Shown piece by piece: positions 52,906 to 62,226 of a DNA stretch of 64,000 nt (its first letter is position 1; every line of letters starts with the position of its first letter). The stretch is taken from positions 207,559 to 271,558 of the forward strand of contig NZ_LN811353.1 of the NCBI RefSeq assembly GCF_001006805.1, read 5' to 3'. Made by a program: the position numbers and the translations under genes. This DNA is from Microvirga massiliensis (GTDB lineage: Bacteria; Pseudomonadota; Alphaproteobacteria; Rhizobiales; Beijerinckiaceae). The notes under the pieces are model-generated. The model saw only the letters and a list, made by a program, of their open reading frames with translations, did no database searches and was not told the origin of the DNA.

Positions 52906-53874
52906 TTAGAACTTGAAGTTCACCATGCGGCGCATGATGAGATTGCCCACGAACATCCAGAACAGCGCACCTCCGAGCACGACTGTCGTGCTGGGGCGGT
53001 CCCACACGTAGCCGTAGAAGTCCGGCGAGACGAAGTTCACGAGAGCAAAGACCGCGAAAGGTGTGAGGTTCAGGATCATCGCGCCGGCCCTGCCTTCGGC
53101 GGACAGACCACGGATCTTGCGGCGCATCTTGAAGCGCTCGCGGATCACCTTCGCGAGATTCTCGAGAATCTGGCTCAGGTTGCCGCCGGTCGTGCTCTGG
53201 ATGGCCACGGAGGTGACGAAGAGCGGAAGATCCTCCTGCCCGACCCGATGCATCATATTGCGGAGAGCCGTCTCGATATCCGCGCCATAGGTGATCTCGT
53301 CGGCGACCATGCCGAACTCGGTGCCGACCGGATCCGGCAATTCCCTGGCCACCATCCCGATCGCGATCGGCACCGGATGACCGGCGCGCAGCGAGCGGAC
53401 GATGATGTCGATGGCGTCGGGAAACTTGGCCCCGAATTCTCCCTGCCGCTTGTTGCGCTTGACGATCAGGAGACCGAGCGGCAGCAGGACAGCGCCGGCA
53501 CCGCCGGCGGCGAGCGCAATAACGGGATCCCGCTTTGCCATGAAGGCCGCGAAGGCGCAGGCCAGTCCGGCCCCGGCGATCATCAGGATCGCGCGTGGGA
53601 GTGAGATCTTCACTCCCGATTGCACGACCAGCCGGCTGAACCATGCGACTCCGAACAGGCTGTCACCATCGGCGCTCAATCCACGTTCACGCCGGAGCTG
53701 GACGAGAACCTTCTCGCGGCTCTCACCCTTGCCGGAGATCTCGAGGCGGCGATTCACGCGCGAGCGGTAGTCACGCGTGTTGCTGACGAGAAGGTAGAAC
53801 CCCTCGGCTGCGAGAACGCCTGTGAGAGCCGCAGCGATGTAGAAGACGTAGAGCGGATTGAAATCGAAGATCAT
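52906..53874 (-). CDS. tadB: TadB inner-membrane platform protein
   Basis: A 322-residue T2SSF protein, sister of TadC. N-terminal helix (YVFYIAAALTGVLAAEGFYL), then KFPDAIDIIVRSLRAGHPVP, EITYGADIETALRNMMHRVG, TTGGNLSQILENLAKVIRER, and helices at the end with FAVFALVNFVSPDFYGYVW. The SLRAGHPVxxAI segment is characteristic of TadB. It lies between tadA and tadC with gaps of a few bases. Confidence 0.95.
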   Translation of the reverse strand: MIFDFNPLYVFYIAAALTGVLAAEGFYLLVSNTRDYRSRVNRRLEISGKGESREKVLVQLRRERGLSADGDSLFGVAWFSRLVVQSGVKISLPRAILMIAGAGLACAFAAFMAKRDPVIALAAGGAGAVLLPLGLLIVKRNKRQGEFGAKFPDAIDIIVRSLRAGHPVPIAIGMVARELPDPVGTEFGMVADEITYGADIETALRNMMHRVGQEDLPLFVTSVAIQSTTGGNLSQILENLAKVIRERFKMRRKIRGLSAEGRAGAMILNLTPFAVFALVNFVSPDFYGYVWDRPSTTVVLGGALFWMFVGNLIMRRMVNFKF

Positions 53875-53882
53875 GGCCTGCC

Positions 53883-55367
53883 TCAGAGCGGCCTCGACGG
53901 ATCGAAATAGTGCCCCGGGATGTTCACACCTGCAGCAACGAGATCATGAAGGAAGCGCGGGCGCACGCCCGTCGCGACATGGTGGCCGTGAATCGTCCCG
54001 TCCGGATCGGTCGAGGTGCGGACCCATTTGTAGATCTCCTGCATCTGGATGATGTCGCCCTCCATGCCGGTGATTTCGGCCACCGAGGTGACCTTGCGCT
54101 TGCCGTCGCTCATCCGCTGCAGCTGAACGATGAGCCGTACGGCTGCAGCGATCTGGCCACGGATCGAGGTCTGGCTCATGGGCAATCCGGCCATGCCGAT
54201 CATCTGTTCGAGGCGCGAAATCGCCTCGCGGGGATTGTTGGCATGGATCGTGGCCATCGAGCCCTCGTGGCCCGTATTCATGGCCTGGAGCATGTCGAAG
54301 GCTTCCTCGCCGCGGCACTCGCCGAGAATGATGCGCTCGGGCCGCATGCGAAGCGCGTTCTTCACGAGATCGCGCTGCCGGATCTCGCCTTTGCCTTCGA
54401 TGTTCGGCGGCCGGGTCTCCATGCGCGCCACGTGAGGCTGCTGGAGCTGGAGCTCTGCCGCGTCCTCGATCGTGATCAGGCGTTCCGTGTGCGAGATATA
54501 GGCCGACAACGCATTGAGCATCGTCGTCTTGCCGGAGCCGGTGCCGCCCGACACGATTGTCGTGATGCGCGCCTTCACGGCCGCAGCGAGCACCTCCGCC
54601 ATCGGCGGGCGAATGGCGCCGACCTCGACGAGGCGATCGAGCGAGAGCTTCGATTTCGAGAATTTGCGGATCGAGACGAGTGGACCATCGACGCCGATCG
54701 GGCGCACCGCGCAATTGAAGCGCGACCCGTCGAGAAGGCGGGCGTCACAGAGTGGGCTCGACTCATCGACGCGGCGGCCGACCGCCGAGACGATCTTCTG
54801 GATGATGCGCAAGAGATGCGCTTCGTCCTTGAAGAGAGATGGGACGGGCTCAAGGAGGCCGCGCCGTTCGACGAAGATGTTCTGGTGGCCGTTGATCAGG
54901 ATATCCGAGATCGTCGGATCCTTCAGGAGTGGCTCCAGTGGTCCGAGCCCGGTCATCTCGTCGATGACCTCGGAGACGAAGCCGTCGAGTTCCTTGGCGT
55001 TCAGCGGCAGGCGCTCGGCCACGACCCATTGCGCAATGATGCCGGAGATCTCTCGACGCAGCTCGGCCTCAGGCAGTTTCTCGAGAGCAGCGAGATTGAG
55101 CTCCTCGATCAGCCGCCGATGCAGGCGGATCTTGGCATCGAGGATCTTGTCCTTGAGCGCCGCATTCGGGCCGGACTCGCTGGGGGCTGCCGGGGGAGAG
55201 GTGACAGCAGGCTTTTCGGCCGGCGGCAGCGCAGCGGCCGGTGGAACGGCCTCGACACTCGGGACCGGAGGCGCCGGATCGGTCGTCGGCGGCGGGGGAG
55301 GGGGAAAGCTGACAGCCGGTGCAGCGACAGGAGAAACCGCAAGACGGGAGGAAAAGCGACCAAGCAT
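53883..55367 (-). CDS. cpaF: TadA/CpaF pilus-assembly ATPase
   Basis: A 494-residue T2SSE/CpaF ATPase. The first ~90 residues are Pro/Ala-rich and probably flexible. Then come [20 protein letters not shown], Walker [16 protein letters not shown], the Asp box ([20 protein letters not shown]), Walker B region [20 protein letters not shown], and the His box [20 protein letters not shown]. It powers pilus extension and retraction. It follows the cpaE gene by four bases. Start at 55367 (ATG) lacks a strong ribosome-binding site, consistent with translational coupling. Confidence 0.96.
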   Translation of the reverse strand: MLGRFSSRLAVSPVAAPAVSFPPPPPPTTDPAPPVPSVEAVPPAAALPPAEKPAVTSPPAAPSESGPNAALKDKILDAKIRLHRRLIEELNLAALEKLPEAELRREISGIIAQWVVAERLPLNAKELDGFVSEVIDEMTGLGPLEPLLKDPTISDILINGHQNIFVERRGLLEPVPSLFKDEAHLLRIIQKIVSAVGRRVDESSPLCDARLLDGSRFNCAVRPIGVDGPLVSIRKFSKSKLSLDRLVEVGAIRPPMAEVLAAAVKARITTIVSGGTGSGKTTMLNALSAYISHTERLITIEDAAELQLQQPHVARMETRPPNIEGKGEIRQRDLVKNALRMRPERIILGECRGEEAFDMLQAMNTGHEGSMATIHANNPREAISRLEQMIGMAGLPMSQTSIRGQIAAAVRLIVQLQRMSDGKRKVTSVAEITGMEGDIIQMQEIYKWVRTSTDPDGTIHGHHVATGVRPRFLHDLVAAGVNIPGHYFDPSRPL

Positions 55368-55371
55368 CGGA

Positions 55372-56565
55372 TTACGCCACGTTCGACAGGGAGGTCGGAG
55401 AGGACCGCAATTCTGCAGTGCTCTGGTTGAAGACGATCTTTTTCAAATCACTCGAAACGTTGCTTCCGGCCTTGATGTCCTCGAGGGGGAGGCCGCGGTC
55501 GATCGCTTCGCGCACGAGCTTGTAATTGTTGCTCACCGTGCCCGCGAGGAACCCGTCGAGCGCACGCTCGACATCGACCCGGCGTAGACCCGTCCCGAAC
55601 AGGAGCTGCTGCTCGAACCGGTTCACGATGACCTTCGGCTTGATATCCGGGAGCCGCGCGGCGACTGCGCTGGCCCAACGGCGGCCGGCGCGCAATCCCG
55701 GGACCGTCATGTCGGTGACGACGAAGACTCGCGACGAGCCGAGAAGGACCTGGTCGGTCCAGGTTTCCCAGGAGCGAGGGAGATCGATCACGACGCGCTC
55801 GAAGCGCGCCGACACGAGATCGAGCAGACGCAGCACGAAAGCCGGATCGAGGAAATTTGCCTGCGTGGGCCGCGATTTCGTCGCGATCAACGACAGCCCG
55901 CATTTGTGTCGGCTGAGCATGACTTCCAGGAGTTGTGCGTCGAGGCGTTCGGGAGCGCTCATAACCTCGTCGAGGTCGAGGCGCGGCTCGAGATCGAGAT
56001 AATCCGCGCAGGCGCTGTTCTGCCAGTCGAGGTCGACGAGACAGGTCGTATCCGCCTCCTTGGAGTCGCGCATCTGCAGCATCGCGGCCTCGATCGCGAG
56101 TGTCGTCACCCCGACACCACCCGCGGCCGACAGGAAGGACAGGATCTCTCCCCCGGAACTGGGCCCTTCGACGGCGCCGCGCAGCGCCCGAATGCAGGCG
56201 CGCAGCACCTCCTTCGGATCAACCGGCTTGCGCAGAAAATCCGCGACGCGGATCTGCATGAACCATCGCGCCAGTGCATCGTCGAAGCCGTCGGTCAGGA
56301 CGATGACCGGTACCGCGAGACCCAGCCGGGCGATGAGGCCTTGCAGCGCGAGCAGGCTCTCCCGGCGGCGGGAATCGAGATCGACGACGATCACGGATGC
56401 CTGTTCGAGTTCCGGCTGGCGCGCGGCGCTCTCGACCGGTTTGTGCACGACGACGGCTGTGACGCTGCGAACCGGGCCGAGAGTAGCGGCGATGGCGTCG
56501 ATGAGTTCCGTCTCCGCGCCGATGAGCAGGATTGTGGGCGTAGTGTTTGTATCCGCCTGCATCAT
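55372..56565 (-). CDS. cpaE: CpaE/TadZ pilus-localisation protein
   Basis: A 397-residue protein with an N-terminal atypical receiver domain (~10-120, VIVVDLDSRRRESLLALQGL) and a ParA/MinD-like ATPase domain (~135-370). Its Walker A region reads SFLSAAGGVGVTTLAIEAAM, lacking the usual first Lys, as is common in CpaE/TadZ. FERVVIDLPRSWETWTDQVL holds the Walker B. It places the Tad machinery at the pole. It is followed by cpaF after four bases. Confidence 0.93.
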   Translation of the reverse strand: MMQADTNTTPTILLIGAETELIDAIAATLGPVRSVTAVVVHKPVESAARQPELEQASVIVVDLDSRRRESLLALQGLIARLGLAVPVIVLTDGFDDALARWFMQIRVADFLRKPVDPKEVLRACIRALRGAVEGPSSGGEILSFLSAAGGVGVTTLAIEAAMLQMRDSKEADTTCLVDLDWQNSACADYLDLEPRLDLDEVMSAPERLDAQLLEVMLSRHKCGLSLIATKSRPTQANFLDPAFVLRLLDLVSARFERVVIDLPRSWETWTDQVLLGSSRVFVVTDMTVPGLRAGRRWASAVAARLPDIKPKVIVNRFEQQLLFGTGLRRVDVERALDGFLAGTVSNNYKLVREAIDRGLPLEDIKAGSNVSSDLKKIVFNQSTAELRSSPTSLSNVA

Positions 56566-56586
56566 TCTTGTTCGTTCCCGATATGG

Positions 56587-57228
56587 TTAGCGGCCGGTAA
56601 GGTCTTCGCCCGTGGCCGTCGCCATGAGTCCGGTCATGGGAATGCCGCGAAGCCCCAGGAGATCGCCGAGGAGGATGAAGTCGTAGCTGAGCCCGACGAG
56701 CCGCATGGTGATCGTCGGAATGGGTCTGATTCCGCTGATGCCCGCGAGACCGATGCCCGAATGGACATAGTCGATCGCGATATTGGCTGGCGTGACCTGC
56801 GGCAGGATCTGGCACATGGCAGGATAAGGTTGCGGCGCTGTCGGGCAGGATGTGTTCCCGCGGCCATAGACGATCGTCTGCAGCGCGCCGAGATCGAAAC
56901 TCCCGCCGGTGCAAGTTCGCATGCTGCCGTTGCAGCGCCGCTCGAAATAGGGCATCGGATCGCCAGGTTGTGCCCCGATTTGCGTTCCATCGAAGGTCGC
57001 GAGGTCCTTGGAGACCGGATCGCTCACGGCCGCGAGCCGCACGCCGAGCTGAACCGCCTTTGCGGCGCGATTGTGCTGCCAGAGCGCGACACCGAAATCC
57101 ATGGCGGCCAGCAGAAGGAGGATGAAGAAGCCGCCGAGCAGTCCGAATTCCACGGCAGCGACGCCGCTCTCGTCTCTGCGCAGGCCGCGCAAGGCGCTTT
57201 TGAAATGCATTCTCTCAAATCGCCACAT
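56587..57228 (-). CDS. TadE-like pseudopilin protein
   Basis: A 213-residue protein with a TadE N-terminus: RRDESGVAAVEFGLLGGFFI and the hydrophobic stretch LLLLAAMDFGVALWQHNRA. The Gly followed by a Val-x-x-V-E-F pattern is like that of pseudopilins processed by prepilin peptidases. The rest is a periplasmic domain with paired cysteines. ATG 57228 overlaps the previous gene by 14 bases and has GAGGAACGTC in front. Minor pilin of the Tad apparatus. Confidence 0.87.
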   Translation of the reverse strand: MWRFERMHFKSALRGLRRDESGVAAVEFGLLGGFFILLLLAAMDFGVALWQHNRAAKAVQLGVRLAAVSDPVSKDLATFDGTQIGAQPGDPMPYFERRCNGSMRTCTGGSFDLGALQTIVYGRGNTSCPTAPQPYPAMCQILPQVTPANIAIDYVHSGIGLAGISGIRPIPTITMRLVGLSYDFILLGDLLGLRGIPMTGLMATATGEDLTGR

Positions 57229-57730
57229 GACGTTCCTCATGGGCTGCAGTGACCACGACGGGTCCGATGCCGAGGGCGCGCAACATGCCGATACCCGTGT
57301 AGTTCATGGTCCCGGTCACACGCACGATGTAGATCTTGTCATCGCCCCGATGCTGACGGAGGCCGCTCGTCTCATCACGCGGGTTGGCGACCGGCTCGTA
57401 GGTGACCTGTACACCGGCTGCGGACCAGTCGCGCACGCGCGGCGTCCCGCCTGTCGTGATCGTTCCCATGGTCGCGAGCAGCCGGGCGCGCTGCTCGAAG
57501 GTGCTGCGCGTCGCTGGCGGAGCTACGGGAAGACCCGGCATGCTCGCGAGATAGCGCGCGGCATCGCGCACGCCGGTCTGCATTAGCTCGGTCGAGCGCA
57601 GCATGCTTCCGTATTCGATGATCCCGGCCGTTAGGAAGACGAGGAACGGCGTCGCGATGGCGATTTCCGTGGCAACCGACCCCGATCGATCGCTCTGGAA
57701 GGAGTGCAGAGGATGGAGACGTCCGGACAT
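57215..57730 (-). CDS. tadE: TadE-like pseudopilin protein
   Basis: A 171-residue protein. The N-terminus SDRSGSVATEIAIATPFLVF, then LTAGIIEYGSMLRSTELMQT is the TadE signature with the pseudopilin-like Gly and Glu. The periplasmic part contains VRDAARYLASMPGLP. It is probably a minor pilin that joins TadG in initiating the pilus. GTGAGGCAATC precedes ATG 57730; the next gene starts inside its end. Confidence 0.87.
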   Translation of the reverse strand: MSGRLHPLHSFQSDRSGSVATEIAIATPFLVFLTAGIIEYGSMLRSTELMQTGVRDAARYLASMPGLPVAPPATRSTFEQRARLLATMGTITTGGTPRVRDWSAAGVQVTYEPVANPRDETSGLRQHRGDDKIYIVRVTGTMNYTGIGMLRALGIGPVVVTAAHEERHVAI

Positions 57731-57737
57731 GATTGCC

Positions 57738-59288
57738 TCACCGATGCAGGCGCACGATGTCATGGACGATGCCCCTCGCGGTCGTCGTCCCGGGCTCGAC
57801 CACGTCCACGAGCTCGACCCAGAGAGTTCCGTCGTTCTTATCCATCGGTTCCGTCATGAAGAAGACCCCGAAGGCCGTGACCGGCATCGGCGGTGCGGAG
57901 CCGCCGCTGATCGCGTACTCCTCCTCGAGGGCCTGGCAATCCATGATTGCGCCGTAGAACACACGGCGATCCAGCGGATCTTCCTCGGGGGTCGGAAGAG
58001 TTTGCGTCGTGCATTCGGGTACGCCTCTTTCCTTTTCGGCCCCTGAGCCCTGAATCCCGCGCACGGTTACGTTCCTATAGAGGCCGTTCTCGAGCTCGTA
58101 GCGGTAGACCTCGTAGCGGGACGGGAGATTGCTGTTGCTCCAGCCGTTCGGTTTCGGCGTCGAGGGGCCATGCACGTAGGACCAGTAGGTCTCGAAGTCC
58201 CAGCTCCCGTCGCCGACGCGCCCGCCCATCGATGCGCCACCAAAACTGCAGCTGTTCGTATAGAAGCAGCTATCTCGCGGCAGCCCGAGCGCCGGAACCT
58301 TGTTGCTCACGTTGACTGCCGGCGTCGCGGTGCGATCGTAGGCCAGCGTCGCATTGCAGGCATTCGAGCCGGAATAGGACCAGCCCTTTCGGACATTCAG
58401 CGCCGGCCGGTAGACCGGATTGTTCCGCTCGCTCTTGAAGTATCCATCGTAGATGTCGAAGCGGGTATTCATGGCTTCGGCCGTGGACGCGATGGCGCCT
58501 GTCCTGAGCTCGACGCCACTGTGTTTGTAGCAGCCTTTCGGTTCGGCCGCGGCCATCGCTTCGCGGACTTCGCTCGCACCGCTGCCGACGGCAGGTTGCA
58601 GGTAACCGAAGTTGCCTGGGAAATACGTGGTGGATTTCTCCTTCATCGCAATCAGGCGCCGCTTGTTCAGCGGGTCCCGGATGGCGGTGAAGAGATTCAC
58701 GCCAGTGCGCTCGAACGGATTGCAGATGAAAAGCGGCGAAACCTTGCAAGCAATGCTTTCAAAGCCCGCAACGGCGCGCGAGGGCGATACCTGCCGCTCG
58801 CCTCCATTGCCGATCACGCCGCCGAACAGGCTTTGAAACCTGACCGGCGGTGCCGAGACTTCGACGAATTTGGCCTTGCGCGGGTCAGCCGTGACGTTGG
58901 CGGCGGTGATCGGCGCGGATTCCTGCGCCGGCAGCGAGCTCAGGAAGCGGATTCCGACCGAGTTTCCATCGATCGCGGAGTCGCCTTCGCCGAAGCGCGC
59001 GTCGTTCTGGACGAGCGACGTGATCGCCCTGTTCGCACGAACCAGCGCGTCGGGCCGGCTGTCGAGCTCTGCAGCTCCGGCGAGCGCCAAGGCATCCGCG
59101 CCCTGCTGGGCCGATGTATGGAGGTTGAACTCGCGGCCGCCATCGATCGCGAGCATGGCGAACCCGAACAGCACCGGGACCGTCAGCGCGATCGGAACCG
59201 CCATGCCGCCGTGGTCGTCGCGCCGAAAGCGCGCAAAGGCGGCTCTGGCACCCGAAGGAGCGAGGCGATCATCGGAGAGACAGATCAT
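57738..59288 (-). CDS. tadG: TadG-like pilus-assembly protein
   Basis: A 516-residue protein with an N-terminal TadG_N segment (RRDDHGGMAVPIALTVPVLF, LAIDGGREFNLHTSAQQGAD) giving one membrane anchor, then a long periplasmic part with several Cys (CNPFERTGVNLF, CNATLAYDRTA, CSFGGASMGGRVG) and many aromatic residues. TadG is thought to anchor or start the pilus. GGGAG lies nine bases before ATG 59288; a GTG at 59297 is the alternative start. It precedes tadE by seven bases. Confidence 0.86.
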   Translation of the reverse strand: MICLSDDRLAPSGARAAFARFRRDDHGGMAVPIALTVPVLFGFAMLAIDGGREFNLHTSAQQGADALALAGAAELDSRPDALVRANRAITSLVQNDARFGEGDSAIDGNSVGIRFLSSLPAQESAPITAANVTADPRKAKFVEVSAPPVRFQSLFGGVIGNGGERQVSPSRAVAGFESIACKVSPLFICNPFERTGVNLFTAIRDPLNKRRLIAMKEKSTTYFPGNFGYLQPAVGSGASEVREAMAAAEPKGCYKHSGVELRTGAIASTAEAMNTRFDIYDGYFKSERNNPVYRPALNVRKGWSYSGSNACNATLAYDRTATPAVNVSNKVPALGLPRDSCFYTNSCSFGGASMGGRVGDGSWDFETYWSYVHGPSTPKPNGWSNSNLPSRYEVYRYELENGLYRNVTVRGIQGSGAEKERGVPECTTQTLPTPEEDPLDRRVFYGAIMDCQALEEEYAISGGSAPPMPVTAFGVFFMTEPMDKNDGTLWVELVDVVEPGTTTARGIVHDIVRLHR

Positions 59289-59303
59289 CGGCGGCACTCC
59301 CGC

Positions 59304-59636
59304 TCACTTCACTGCGCCGTTAGCTCCCGGCGCGAATGGCGCCATGGGAACGAGGGTGATCGGAGGAGAGGCTCCTTCGCCTGGCGGCACGCCGCCATTC
59401 TCGTAAGCCTCAATCGCCCGTGCGACGCGCCGGCCGCTGACCGGGATCCGTGTGTCCGCCGAAGCGCGGGGCCACGGATCGATCGTGTGCACGGCCCTGT
59501 TCCAGGCGATCGCATCGCCGGCATCGAGTGACACGGTCTCGTACCGCTGCAGGCGGTCCTGGCAACCCGCCAGAGCAGCAGCGATCACCAGGCTGCCGAG
59601 GCCGCGCGTCAGGAAGAACTTGATGGGGTTGCTCAC
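59304..59636 (-). CDS. Tad-locus lipoprotein (CpaD-position)
   Basis: A 110-residue lipoprotein with LVIAAALAGCQDR (Cys ~25) and the conserved core YETVSLDAGDAIAWNRAVHT, IDPWPRASADTRIPVSGRRV, ARAIEAYENG. I recall this short protein at the same place of Rhizobiales tad loci, where CpaD might otherwise lie; it is shorter than CpaD. It probably assists the secretin. It lies between cpaC (12 bases) and tadG (16 bases). Confidence 0.75.
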   Translation of the reverse strand: MSNPIKFFLTRGLGSLVIAAALAGCQDRLQRYETVSLDAGDAIAWNRAVHTIDPWPRASADTRIPVSGRRVARAIEAYENGGVPPGEGASPPITLVPMAPFAPGANGAVK

Positions 59637-59647
59637 GGGAATGCCTT

Positions 59648-61078
59648 TCAGCGCAGATCGAGGAAATGGCCTCGCGGCGGCAGCGGGAAGGTGCCGCTCA
59701 CGCGAGCTTTCGCGACGGAGACCTCACCCTTGCCGGCGAGGAACAGATCAAGGTCGTTGCCGGGGCGGGTGTTGTCGAGCGGCGTCTTGAGACGTTGGCC
59801 AGGTTTTGCGGGCTGCACGAGACGCGGTGTGACGATGATCGCGAGATCCGTCTCCTTCTTCTCGAAGGCGGCAGAGCGGAAGAGTGAGCCCAGGATCGGC
59901 ACGTCTCCGATCCAGGGAAGCTGTTCCTTGGTTTCGTGGTTGATGCTCTGCAGAAGGCCGGCGACCGCGAAGCTCTGTCCGTCGCGCAATTCCACCACGG
60001 TGCTGGTGCGCCGCACGATGAGCGCCGGAACGGCGACCGCAGCGGTGCGCACGGTATTCGTGTAATCGAGCTGGCTCACTTCCGGCTCGATGCGCAGGTT
60101 GATCACTCCGTTGGCGAGCACCGTCGGCGTGAAGGTGAGACTGACGCCGAACTTCTTGTAATCGACGGTGATCGTGTCGCGGTCGCTCTGGACCGGGATC
60201 GGGAACTCGCCTCCGGCCAGAAAGTGAGCCTTCTCGCCGGAGAGCGTGATGAGGTTCGGCTCGGCGAGCCGGCGGGCAAGGCCCCTCTCCTCCAGGGCCT
60301 CGACGAGGACGTCCGCCTCGACGCCGCTCGAAAGAACGCGTCCAAGCACGGCTCCGAACGGCGTGCCGCTCGCGACGCCGAACCCGGAGGCCGCCGCGAA
60401 ATTGTTGGCCGCCTTCGTCGGATTCCCGAAGTTCTCGCCGATGGCGCGCCAGCTCACGCCGAGTTCCCGCGCGGCACTGCGCGAAGCTTCGACGAAGCGG
60501 ACCTCGAGCATCACCTGCTGCGGGTTGCGCACGACGAGGTCATTGACGATCTCGGCGCCGTAATGCTTGGCAACCGTCACGGCCTTCGCGGCCGCGACCG
60601 CATCGCCGACGTCACCCGAGAGGACCGTGCGGCCGTTGGACGACGACACTTTCGCACCGGAATCCGGAGCAACGCGGTCGAGATCCGATGCGATCTTTGC
60701 AATGTTGTAGCGGACCTCGACCTCGATGACGCCAATGAGCTGCTTCGCGGCGTCATAGATCGAGACATTGGTCGTGCCGAGCTTCTTTCCGAGCACATAG
60801 AGTGAGCGGTCCGTCAGCGGCATGACATCCGCAATATCCGGGTCGCCGACGACGAGGTCCGCAAAGCCGCGGTTCGTCTGGATTGTGTGCGAGCGTCCCT
60901 GCACGACGCGCACCGCGCTCGGACGGCCGAGCGCCACCTCGACGAATTCAGTCTGCGCGCTGGCCGGCTGCGCGGATAGGCCTGCGAGAAGGAGAAGCGC
61001 CGCAACGGGTGTAGCAAGAGCCATTCGAGCAGCTCGCTTCTTGCGCCGCGAGGATGTCTTTGGATCGATCGGGTTCAT
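59648..61078 (-). CDS. cpaC: CpaC/RcpA outer-membrane secretin
   Basis: A 476-residue secretin. A signal peptide (~18-45, ending PASAQ) leads to a pilus-type N-domain (RVVQGRSHTIQTNRGFADLV, DPDIADVMPLTDRSLYVLGK), a BON-like part, and the secretin domain with VEALEERGLARRLAEPNLIT, LSGEKAHFLAGGEFPIPVQ and VRRTSTVVELRDGQSFAVAG. It forms the outer-membrane pore for the Flp pilus. GGAGG lies six bases before ATG 61078, which fixes the start. cpaB lies 43 bases upstream. Confidence 0.94.
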   Translation of the reverse strand: MNPIDPKTSSRRKKRAARMALATPVAALLLLAGLSAQPASAQTEFVEVALGRPSAVRVVQGRSHTIQTNRGFADLVVGDPDIADVMPLTDRSLYVLGKKLGTTNVSIYDAAKQLIGVIEVEVRYNIAKIASDLDRVAPDSGAKVSSSNGRTVLSGDVGDAVAAAKAVTVAKHYGAEIVNDLVVRNPQQVMLEVRFVEASRSAARELGVSWRAIGENFGNPTKAANNFAAASGFGVASGTPFGAVLGRVLSSGVEADVLVEALEERGLARRLAEPNLITLSGEKAHFLAGGEFPIPVQSDRDTITVDYKKFGVSLTFTPTVLANGVINLRIEPEVSQLDYTNTVRTAAVAVPALIVRRTSTVVELRDGQSFAVAGLLQSINHETKEQLPWIGDVPILGSLFRSAAFEKKETDLAIIVTPRLVQPAKPGQRLKTPLDNTRPGNDLDLFLAGKGEVSVAKARVSGTFPLPPRGHFLDLR

Positions 61079-61121
61079 TCTGAACCTCCGGGAGGCGGAG
61101 TGATTGCGGGGCTTGGTTTTG

Positions 61122-61985
61122 TCAGTGCGTGAACTGCACGGGCACGCTGTATTCCTGGCGCTTGAGGCCACGGGACACACCGACGGCCATCGTGCGGCGC
61201 GGGCCTACGGTGCCCGTAGGAGTCGCATCGACTCCTTCCGGAACCGGAGGTCCGTCGGGCTGGGCGAGATCATTCACCGCGACGCGCTGCGTCGGCTCGT
61301 AGGTTGCGACGCCGGCCGCTCGCAGCGTCAGCGAAAGGGTGCCGACGGACGCTGCGAGCGTGAGCTTTTGCGCCTGGGCCGTCGTGACCTCGAGGGTAAC
61401 GGCCTTGACGATCGCGGGCTTGTCGGCCCGCTCGTCCGCGCTCTGGTCGACCGCAAGAACGCGAATTCCCTGGAGGATGACATCGGCAAACCCGTCCTCG
61501 CGATCCGCCGAGCGAGTCAGAAGCACATCGACGCGTTCGCCGGGCAGGATGAAGCCTGCGACGCCAGCAACGTCGTTTACCCGCACCGTGAAGGCCTTCA
61601 TGCCCTCGGTGAGCACTGCGGACAGGGATGCTCTCTGGCCCGGCCCCGTGATCCGGGTGCGCAGAATCGGTTCGTTCTCCTCGGTGCCCGACAGCGCGAC
61701 CCGGCGCGTCGTGCCATCGAGAATCTCCTCGATCGATCCGAATGCCCCTTTCGGGAGGGCGCCCTGCGGCCACTCGATCTCGCGCAGATGCTCGCGGGAG
61801 AGTTCGGTGCCGAACTTGAAGGGAACTGCTGCGACGACGATCTTCTGGGTAGCGGCGGGCTTTGCGACCACCTGCATCTGCTGCAGACGGCTGGACTGGC
61901 GATCGAGCCATTTCTGCCCGGCCCATACGGCCGCCGTCCCGAAGACGAGGGCCATGACGATCATCATGACGGTTCTGGAGCGCAC
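61122..61985 (-). CDS. cpaB: CpaB/RcpC pilus-assembly protein
   Basis: A 287-residue protein, first gene of the operon. N-terminal membrane helix (VMMIVMALVFGTAAVWAGQK), then an SAF domain (IVVAAVPFKFGTELSREHLR, GFILPGERVDVLLTR) and a second RcpC/CpaB repeat (LEVTTAQAQKLTLAASVGTL) . RcpC/CpaB stabilises the secretin. GTG 61985 follows GGAAGAAGACC. A hairpin sits 18 bases upstream. A prepilin peptidase or Flp pilin gene, which often stand just upstream, is absent. Confidence 0.92.
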   Translation of the reverse strand: MRSRTVMMIVMALVFGTAAVWAGQKWLDRQSSRLQQMQVVAKPAATQKIVVAAVPFKFGTELSREHLREIEWPQGALPKGAFGSIEEILDGTTRRVALSGTEENEPILRTRITGPGQRASLSAVLTEGMKAFTVRVNDVAGVAGFILPGERVDVLLTRSADREDGFADVILQGIRVLAVDQSADERADKPAIVKAVTLEVTTAQAQKLTLAASVGTLSLTLRAAGVATYEPTQRVAVNDLAQPDGPPVPEGVDATPTGTVGPRRTMAVGVSRGLKRQEYSVPVQFTH

Positions 61986-62002
61986 GGTCTTCTTCCTGCT
62001 GT

Positions 62003-62020
62003 GCGAGAATTCGTTCTCGC
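62003..62020. promoter_or_regulatory. Hairpin in the leader of the tad operon
   Basis: GCGAGAA-TTCG-TTCTCGC has perfect 7-base arms and a 4-base loop, lying 17 bases upstream of the cpaB start and just before its ribosome-binding site. It could be a protein operator or a leader hairpin controlling translation of the first gene. Confidence 0.45.
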
Positions 62021-62226
62021 GCTCAGGACACCCCGGCTGCAGTGAATAGGAAGTAAAACGGATTGCAGACTTGCGGTCTGCGTAAACCGATCCTTTTCAG
62101 CTCCGATTGGATTGTCTTGCTTCATAGTTCGTAAACTGGAAGCTCAAAGATCTCTCTGGAAGTCGTTAAATCAAATGCAGCACATTCCGAGTTCTGCTGT
62201 GGGGACAGACACCCACGGTGCTCACA

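Noticed and set aside
53910..55430. 506-codon rightward frame opposite cpaF
   Set aside because: Shadow produced by high G+C codon bias; the opposite strand encodes an intact secretion ATPase.
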